Below are positions 57,171-64,000 of a stretch of 64,000 bases of DNA, in pieces. How positions within the stretch are numbered: position 1 is the first letter of the stretch; each line of letters starts with the position of its first letter. The stretch is from positions 1 to 64,000 of the forward strand of contig OZ234500.1 of assembly GCA_965153455.1 (NCBI GenBank), given 5' to 3'. The DNA is from Sphagnum compactum. Taxonomy: Eukaryota; Bryophyta; Sphagnopsida; Sphagnales. The notes under the pieces were generated by a model. The model was not told where the DNA came from. It was given only the letters and a program-made list of their open reading frames with translations, and searched no databases. A program made the translations under genes and the position numbers.

Positions 57171-57650
57171 AGGCCAGTGGGTTTCAACCGACCCCTCCCC
57201 CCATAATCAATTTGTGAAAAAAATAACCCCCTACCCTCTCCATAATGAAAAAAACATTTCTAAAAAACCCTATTAACCCCTTTTCCCCCTCCTCCTTCCA
57301 CATTTCCAATGAAGGGACCCTAAAAAAAACTCCATACCTCCACCCCCCCTCCCCCTCAACAGTAAAAAAATAAAATAAAAAAAATAAAATATCAAGGTGC
57401 ACCCTTTCTGTTGCAGGCCGGTGTGTTTCAATCGACCCCTCCCCCCATAATCAATTTGTGCAAAAAAATAACCCCCTACCCTCTCCACAATGAAAAAAAC
57501 ATTTCTAGAAAACCCTATTAACCCCTTTCCCCCCTCCTCCTTCCACATTTCCAATGAAGGGATCATAAAAAAAACTCCATACCTCCACCCCCCTCGCCCT
57601 CAACAATAAAAAAATAAAAAATCAAGGTGCACCCTTTCAAGTTCCCCCCT
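57171..57650 (+). repeat. ~236-bp duplicated pyrimidine-rich module
   Basis: Two similar units (from GGCCAGTGGGTTTCAACCGA at about 57173 and GGCCGGTGTGTTTCAATCGA at about 57415) each contain CCCCCCATAATCAATTTGTG, CTCCTCCTTCCACATTTCC and TCAAGGTGCACCC. They are built from the same modules as the left parts of family C. Confidence 0.8.
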
Positions 57651-57933
57651 TGCACAATGAAACCCAGTAATTCCCCTGGCCCAGTAAAAAATAATTTATC
57701 ATAGTTACCAGCAGTAACGAAAGGTACAAAAAGTAACAAACCTCACCCCTTTCGATAGTAAAAAGTAACTTCTAAAATTTACGAGCAGTAAAAAAAGTAA
57801 CAAAAAGTGAAAAAGGTCAACAAAAAAAGCCTGCCACTACGGGAGAACAGCCTGCCACTACGCCCCCTTTTTTGTGGTCAAACAGCCTCCAGCCTGCGTC
57901 CTTACGGGCGTAGTGGTCAGATCATATGTATAG
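57651..57933 (+). mobile_element. Hairpin-ended short element, family C copy 3 (right part)
   Basis: CAGTAAAAAATAA and GTAAC motifs lead to iterons AAGCCTGCCACTACGG and CAGCCTGCCACTACGC, the word CAGCCTCCAGCCTGCG, a poor local hairpin around CCTTACGGGCGTAGTGG, and the tip ATCATATGTATAG ending at 57933. The next base is inside a family-A element. The left boundary may extend into the preceding modules. Confidence 0.65.
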
Positions 57934-58752
57934 GCTATTCGAAAATAAAACAAAATAGCCTGAGAAACTGAAAAAAAAAAACACAAAAAAAAGGGAGAGA
58001 AAGAATCATCAGAAAAAATATTAGTAATCTTTTTCGTTTTGTGGAAATGAAATTTCACTTTCTAATTATTATTTAGAAAACCTTTTTGAAAAAAAATTGA
58101 AAAAAGAAAAAGAAATGAAATGCATAAAACACAAAGAAAGAAGAAAGAAAGACCGAAACAAAAAAAAGATAAAGAAATGGGGACCTTATATTCTTATATA
58201 GTAAAGGACGTCGTGGACGAAATGAAGCTTTCCATCCATCCGTCCGTTGCGTCATCCATCCTGTCATCCGTCCCGTCATCCATCCAAACACAACAAATAT
58301 ATATCTTAAAAAGGGACCCTAAATGTACCCATTTCCCCATCCTCCTTCCACCCTAAACCCATATATCTAGGGGAAAAAATGTACCCATTTCCCCCCCCCC
58401 CCCTCAACAGTAAAAAAAAAAATTAAAAAAATGCATCAAGCTGCACCCCTAAACCCCCCCTCGCACAATCAACCCAATATAAACCCTGGCCCTTCTCCAC
58501 AATAAAAAGTAATTTCCTAAAACTTACGAGCAATAAAAAAAGTAACAAACATACCCCTTTCAGCAGTAAAAAGTAATTTACAAAACTTACAACCAGTAAA
58601 AAAAAGTAACTAAAAGTAACTAAAAGTGAAAAAAGTCAACAAAAAAAGCCCGGCACTGCGCGAAAACAGCCCGGCACTCCTGTGTATTTTCTCTGGTCAA
58701 ACAGCCCACAGCCCACGGCATTACACTCATAATGCTCCGATTACTAAGATAG
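57934..58752 (+). mobile_element. Hairpin-ended element, family A copy 6 (5'-truncated)
   Basis: This matches the right 60 percent of family A, starting at GCTATTCGAAAATAAAAC just after the end of the protein-like frame in other copies. It keeps the CCATCC repeats, GTAAC runs, iterons, the hairpin (58718-58735) and the tip ending at 58752. It was cut by the family-C element at its left. Confidence 0.75.
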
Positions 58753-60180
58753 TTTTCTCTCGCTTATCGCGCTTTATCACACTCTCTACTCCTTATTGCG
58801 CTTTATTTCACTTTCTCCCCCCTTACCTCGTTTTATCAAGCTTTCTCCTGCTTTTCCCTGCTTTCTCTTGCTCACCACGCTTGATCCTGCTTTCTGCACT
58901 TACTGCACTTGATCGCGTTTTTTCCTGCTTATTTCATTTTACCCGCGCTTTCTCCCACTTACCGCGCTTTATCGCACTCTCTACTGCTTATTGCGCTTTA
59001 TCTCACTTTCTCGCCCTTACCTCGCTTTATCACGCTTTCTCCTACTTATTTCGCTTTACCCCCGGTTATTGCGCACTTTATCGCACTATCTCCCGCTGAC
59101 CACGCTTTATCGCGCTTTGTCCGCTTATTGCACTTTATCGCGCTTTCTCCTGTTTATTGCACTTTACCCCGCTTTCTCCCCCTTACCGCGCTTTATCGCG
59201 CTTTCTTAAGCTTATTTCGCTTTACCCCCCCTTTCCTCCGCTTATTGCGCACTTTATCGCACTTTCTCCCCCTTACCGCACTTTTTCGCGCTTTCTACTC
59301 CTTATTGCACTTTACCCCACTTTCTCCCGCTTACTCTGCTTTACTCTTCTTTTTCTTGTGTACCACGCTTTATGTTGCTTACAGAGTTTTATCGCGCTTT
59401 CTCCCATTGATCGCACTTTACCCCGTTTTCTCCTGCTTATTGCGCTTTATGGTGCTTTCTCTCGCTTACTGCGCTTTTCCCCGCTTACCGCACTTTACCC
59501 CGCTTTATTTCGCACCCTACCCTTTAACCCGCTTTCTTTCGCTTAATGTGCTTTAAGTCGGTTCGCCCCGGTCATCTTCGCTTTATCACGCTTTAACTCC
59601 CTTTATGTCGCTTACCTCGTTTTAAGTCGCTTTTCTTGCTTTACCCTGCTTTCGCCCGCTTTGCCGCATGTTAATTTGTTTTATTGCGCTTTACCCTGCT
59701 TTACACGCTTTAAATTGTTTTTCACCGCTTTACCTTGCTTATGCCCGACGTATCCCTTTATCCTCTTTCATGCCCGATTCTCCATTCTTTCCACCTTCTC
59801 TTCTTCATGCCCGCCTTTCTGTTTTCGCCCTCCTTATCCTTTTATGCCCCGTTATGCCAAACTTCCCCGCGTTTGCAAACTTATGCTCAACTTGCCCTTA
59901 TTTCTTATCCTTATGCCCCACTTATTCGCATTTCTCTCATCCGCCTTTGTGAAAACTCGGTTTCTCTCATTCACGTTTGTCGAAACTGCGTTTTCCCATT
60001 CCCGGTTTGCCTCAACCTTCGTTTTTGCACTTTGTGTTTCTTCAATATGCCTTTGTTGCAACTGCCTTTATCAAAATCCGGTTTCATTCATCTACGTTTC
60101 CGAATACCTGCTTTTCCTCATTCGCTGTCGTGAAAACCTTCCTTGCCGGATCTGCCTTTGCCCGATATATTTTGTATCTT
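58753..60180 (+). repeat. Degenerate CGCTTTATCGC / CGCTTTCTCC satellite
   Basis: Words of 9-12 bp such as CGCTTTATCGC, GCTTTCTCCTGCTTATTGC and ACTTTACCCCG fill the region. After about 59700 they grade into ATGCCC- and CCGGTTTG-type words. It is the sister of the satellite at 48557. All long frames (58626-60365) are repeat artefacts rich in Leu, Ser, Phe and Pro. Confidence 0.85.
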
Positions 60181-60844
60181 CCCAACTTCACAATTTTCAA
60201 CAAAAACAAATCTCCCGCCCACTTCCAAACACTTCAAAATTGGGGGGGGGGGGTTCGTCTGGACGGAATCCCGAAAAAATGACCAAAATTATGTCAAAGT
60301 GTCGTGGAACAAAAAATCGCCAACCTTTTATATCTTCCAAACTTGACAATTTTCAGCAAAACTAAATCCTTCACTACCTTCAAAACACTTCAAAATGGGG
60401 GGGGGGGGGTCGGTCCAGACATAATCTTTAAAAAATAGACCAAAATTATGCTAAACTTGGCATAACTCCATAAATTCTGCAAAACCTGGACCTGCAAAAG
60501 TCAAACCCCCCCGTATCTTGCAAATGGTGATAGATTATGAAAATCTCTTTGCACCGTCTTGTTTAAAACATTTCAAAATGGGGGGGGGGGGGTAGGCCAC
60601 CTCCGAATATAAGAAAAAATACCGCAATTCGCTCAAAATGCCCATCAAACATAAAAACCCGAAATTTCCTACATCTTGCAAACTTGGCACTTTTGAGCAA
60701 AAATAACTCCACCACGAGCTTTAAAACACATGAAAATGGGGGGGGTAAGTCCTTTCAAAACTTTCAACATGTATCATAATTAACCCTTTATGCCCTCATC
60801 TATCTGCCCCCACTGAAATAATGAATAAATATAGGAAAGAGGAT
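60181..60844 (+). repeat. S block copy 5 (diverged)
   Basis: CTTCAAAATTGGGGGGGGG, TATCTTCCAAACTTGACAAT, CCCCCCGTATCTTGCAAATG and ATGTATCATAATTAACCC match the other S blocks. It has longer G runs (60242-60253, 60397-60409, 60580-60592) and no telomere tract at its end. Confidence 0.75.
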
Positions 60845-61310
60845 GGAGACTAGACCAGAGCCTCTTGAGCCAGGAAGTTATTGTCTAGAATGTTTCTTCC
60901 TTCTACAAAACCGGTTTGGTTTGGTCTGATCCCGAGAGGAAGGAATTCTTCGATTCTTCTACCTAAAGTTTTGGCAATGATCTTGTTTATGCTTCCCAAA
61001 AGTGTGATTGGGCGCCCATTCCCCTGATCTTGTTTATGCTTCCCAAAAGTGTGATTGGGCGCCCATTCTCCAGTTCTAAGTGCTCCCCTACTTGGGAATC
61101 AGGGTGATCATGCCCTCGTTAATGTGTTCTGAGGTCAATCCCCGTGCTAACATGGCCTTGAAAGCTAGTAGTCACGTGGGGGCTACCTCATTCACGTATT
61201 CTTGAAAGAATTCTGTTGGGATTCCATCGTTATTAAAAACGTTTTTGACGTCAATTTGCATCATCGCCCAATCAAGGTGTCGGTTGAGGAAGGCTCTAAT
61301 GCCAAAAATG
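60845..61310 (-). pseudogene. LINE (L1-type) reverse transcriptase fragment
   Basis: On the minus strand, pieces in shifting frames read GIPTEFFQEYVNEV, RGLTSEHINEGMITLIPK, GRPITLLGSINKIIAKTLGR, EEFLPLGIRPNQTGFVEGR and NILDN. This is the order and content of the fingers/palm part of plant L1-type LINE reverse transcriptases. Frameshifts and stops make it dead. A 46-bp stretch (GATCTTGTTTATGCTTCCCA...) is duplicated in tandem at about 60979 and 61025. Only some 150 residues' worth of the several-kilobase element remains. Confidence 0.8.
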
Positions 61311-61322
61311 ATGGTCTCCTAG

Positions 61323-62050
61323 CATAGTTATGACATTCTTGGTGCGAGAATGTTACGGAAGCCCAAAGAAGCAAGAATTTTAACGAATTTTATAGATCCA
61401 CCAGTGTAATTTGGCAAACATTGGCGGGTGAAGAATGTTTTGACAAGGTGCTAAATGAAGAATTTTAAAAAATTTTAATGTGCAAAATGAAGGATGTCAT
61501 CACTAGGTCTCCTAGCCTTCAGGGGTCAATATTCCAAACTGATGGGGGGATAAGTACTTTTGAAAGGCCCCTTCAAACTATAGGACAATGGAATGATTAA
61601 TAAATCCAATAAACACTTCACCTGCGGCAATAACACGAAGACCCTCGAGTTTCGAGCCTAAAACATTAGGCTAAAACAGCTTGACATTATCGACTGTAGT
61701 GCCCCGACCGTGAGTTCTGTATGTCGCTATCACGTCTGGCAAAAATGGGGAGCGCCCCATGACATCATTCTTTCCTGGCCTTTTGTCATGCGTGCTGAAG
61801 CTGTCTTCGAGAGAGAAGTTGACCCCCCTGGAGTCCGAGGGTACCGTGTAGGAGGTTTCTCCTACCCTAGTGATGACATTCTTCATTTTGCACATTAAAA
61901 TTCTTTAAAATTCTTCGTTTAGCACCTTGTCAAAACATTCTTCACCCGCCAATGTTTACCAAATTACACTGGTTGATCTATAAAATTCGTTAAAATTCTT
62001 GCTTCTTTGGGCTTCCGTAACATTCTCGCACCAAGAATGTCATAACTATG
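61323..62050. mobile_element. 728-bp element with ~190-bp terminal inverted repeats
   Basis: 61323-61512 and 61862-62050 are inverted copies of each other. The outer ends are CATAGTTATGACATTC, and the inverted copies share GGTGCGAGAATGTTACGGAA, TTGACAAGGTGCTAAA and the inner ATGTCATCACTAGG. The 350-bp centre encodes nothing recognisable. The flanking 8-10 bp do not form an obvious target-site duplication. Long inverted repeats around a non-coding core fit a foldback or Mutator-like non-autonomous element; an inverted segmental duplication is the alternative. Confidence 0.65.
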
Positions 62051-62254
62051 ATAATACTTGAGAGTTTGTTGCCACCACAAATGCTCCCCTGGATACCTTC
62101 CAAACTCACCCGACACCGCAAAAGTGCTTGTTGTTTTATTGACCCCCAATATTCCTCTCACGAACATTCTGTGTACTTGTTGTCACCCTTTCGCCCCTGT
62201 ACAACTTGTCCACACCTCGCAGTCGTGGCTCAGTATTGGGCGTACCGGTGAATC

Positions 62255-64000
62255 GAGCAACTGGCACATTACTTCCGGATTTGTTCCTTGCTATTCCTTC
62301 CCTGCATCTTGCAAACCCAACAAAAGGATCCAAGGATAAAAAATATATACTACGACAAATTGAAAAAAAATAGGAAAAGAAAAATAAACGATCAAAATTA
62401 GACGAATAAATAAAAATGAATGAATAAGTACAACCAATAAATACGACCGAATAACCATAAGAAACGTTCGGTAAGAAGAAGAACATGGAAAAGGGCGAAA
62501 AATGAGGATTCCGAAGAAAGATGGGAGGACGAAAAAAGGGGGAAGAAAATGCCTTCTAAAAGTCCAAGAAAAAATACAAGAAAAAAAAGGAAGATAAGAA
62601 GAAAGGAAAAAATCCGAACTGGAATAGCCTGTGGTCTCCTGATAACCAAAAAAAAAATGCAAAAAAAATTCCTTTCGAAGATGTGCAAAACAAAACCCCC
62701 AAAAAAAAAAAAAAAAAAAACTGTTTTTTCGACACAAAACCCCCTCGCCGAAATATATATATGTACCCTTGACCTCTCGCAATCTATGGAAAAAAAGTTC
62801 ACTATTTCAACACCTCCGCCCATGCATTTTCCTAAAATAACGTTCGCCTCTTGTCCCACCTCTCTTCCAAAACCCCGAAAAAAAACCGATCCTCACACAC
62901 CTTCGCTCCCTTCTAGTCAAATAACCCAAACGTTAGAAACTTCAATATCAAAATTAATTCTTCTTCAAGGGGCCAAGAGGATGGAAAGAGAAAAATAAAA
63001 ACAAACAAGCACATTCTAATCCTAAACCCACCTTGAACAAGAAATTAATCTTTTCCTGACATCCCCCCCCCCACCCACGGGGTGTGCCAGCTTCCCATTG
63101 GTTACACTCGTGAAAAGTTGGACACTTGCAGCGCCTGGATGGACTGTGACGGGGCCCCCTATTTTTTTTCCCTGCAATTCCTTTACATATATATATACCT
63201 CCAAAGGCAATTATTTCGGATTTTTATTCCTGGTGTAAATTCAAAAAACAAATCTTCCGGATTTGTTCCTCGCTCTTCGTTTTGTACTTGTTCCTTCCTA
63301 TCCTTCCCTCCATCTTGCAAACCCGACAAAAGGATCCAAGGATAAAAAAATATATACTACGACAAATTGAAAAAAATAGGAAAAGAAAAATAAACGATCA
63401 AAATTAGACGAATAAATAAAAATGAATGAATAAGTACAACCAATAAATACGACCGAAAAACCATAAGAAACGTTCGGTAAGAAGAAGAACATGGAAAAGG
63501 GCGAAAAATGAGGATTCCGAATTAAGATGGGAGGACGAAAAAAGGGGGAAGAAAATGCCTTTTAAAAGTCCAAGAAAAAATACAAGAAAAATAAGGAAGA
63601 TAAGAAGAAAGGAAAAAATCCGAACTGGAATAGCCTGTGGTCTCATGATAACCAAAAAAAATTCCTTTGGAAGATGTGCAAAACAAAACCCCCAAAAAAA
63701 AAAAAAAAAAAAAACTGTTTTTTCGACTCAAAACCCCCTCGCCGAAATATATATATGTACCCTTGACCTCTCGCAATCTATGGAAAAAAAGTTCACTATT
63801 TCAACACCTCTGCCCATGCATTTTCATAAAATAACGTTCGCCTCTTGTCCCACCTCTCTTCCGAAACCCAGAAAAAAAACCGATCCTCACATACCTCCGC
63901 TCCCTTCTAGTCAAATAGCCCAAACGTTGGAAACTTCCGTATCAAAATTAATTCTTCTTTAAAGGGCCCAGAGGATGGAGAGAGAAAAATAAAATAAAAC
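62255..64000 (+). repeat. Tandem duplication with 1,006-bp offset
   Basis: 62280-62998 is repeated at 63258-64000 (AGGATCCAAGGATAAA at 62325 and 63331) with few changes: one 26-bp deletion region around 63656 and scattered substitutions. Both copies hold an A-run of about 20, CGAAATATATATATGTACCC, and the same long frames on both strands, Lys/Phe-rich and low complexity. The spacer at 63006-63250 has a C-run near 63065. No gene is recognised. Confidence 0.85.

Noticed and set aside
62291-62859. Phe- and Lys-rich frames on both strands of the terminal duplication
   Set aside because: They are low complexity from A- and T-runs and equally long on both strands; there is no family resemblance.

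Overview
The window is a plant-type chromosome end. It opens with about 1.7 kb of CCCTAAA telomere repeat and continues for more than 60 kb through a subtelomere built almost wholly of repeats. Three things point to a land plant: the telomere unit, a first exon that reads like the N-terminus of plant RAPTOR1, and a plant-like fragment of a HAD-type 5'-nucleotidase. I infer, more weakly, a bryophyte- or lycophyte-like genome. No rRNA, tRNA or CRISPR was seen.

Layout. 1-1698 telomere. 1.7-6.2 kb is a stack of hairpin-ended short elements, here called families A, B and C after their 3' tips. 6.2-8.6 kb is a 390-bp tandem array. 8.6-11.2 kb holds the RAPTOR1 first exon, reading towards the telomere. 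11.2-23.4 kb is mostly non-coding with short duplications. 23.4-28.2 kb is the one large coding locus. 28.6-30.3 kb is a repeated gene-fragment module, followed by a head-to-tail satellite of about 335 bp (30.5-34.7 kb). 37.6-48.6 kb is a mosaic of A, B and C elements, pyrimidine-rich satellites, and conserved blocks ending in interstitial telomere repeat. 48.6-50.1 and 58.8-60.2 kb are degenerate CGCTTTACC satellites. 50.1-56.6 kb is a patchwork of gene fragments. 60.8-64 kb has a LINE reverse-transcriptase relic, a long inverted repeat and a 1-kb duplication.

The main gene (23440-28206) encodes, in one intronless frame broken by a single TAA, C2H2 zinc fingers of the fungal DUF3505/OrsD type, a tyrosine-recombinase-like domain, a RecQ-like helicase and C-terminal Cys clusters. 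The layout resembles fungal telomere-linked RecQ helicases but also carries a recombinase-like core, so the locus may be, or derive from, a mobile subtelomeric element.

The A, B and C elements are the second notable system. Each ends with two CAGCC iterons, a third CAGCC word leading into a hairpin, and a 13-nt tip. The iterons and hairpin change in concert from element to element, and the tips also occur alone elsewhere in the window. All alignments here were made by eye.
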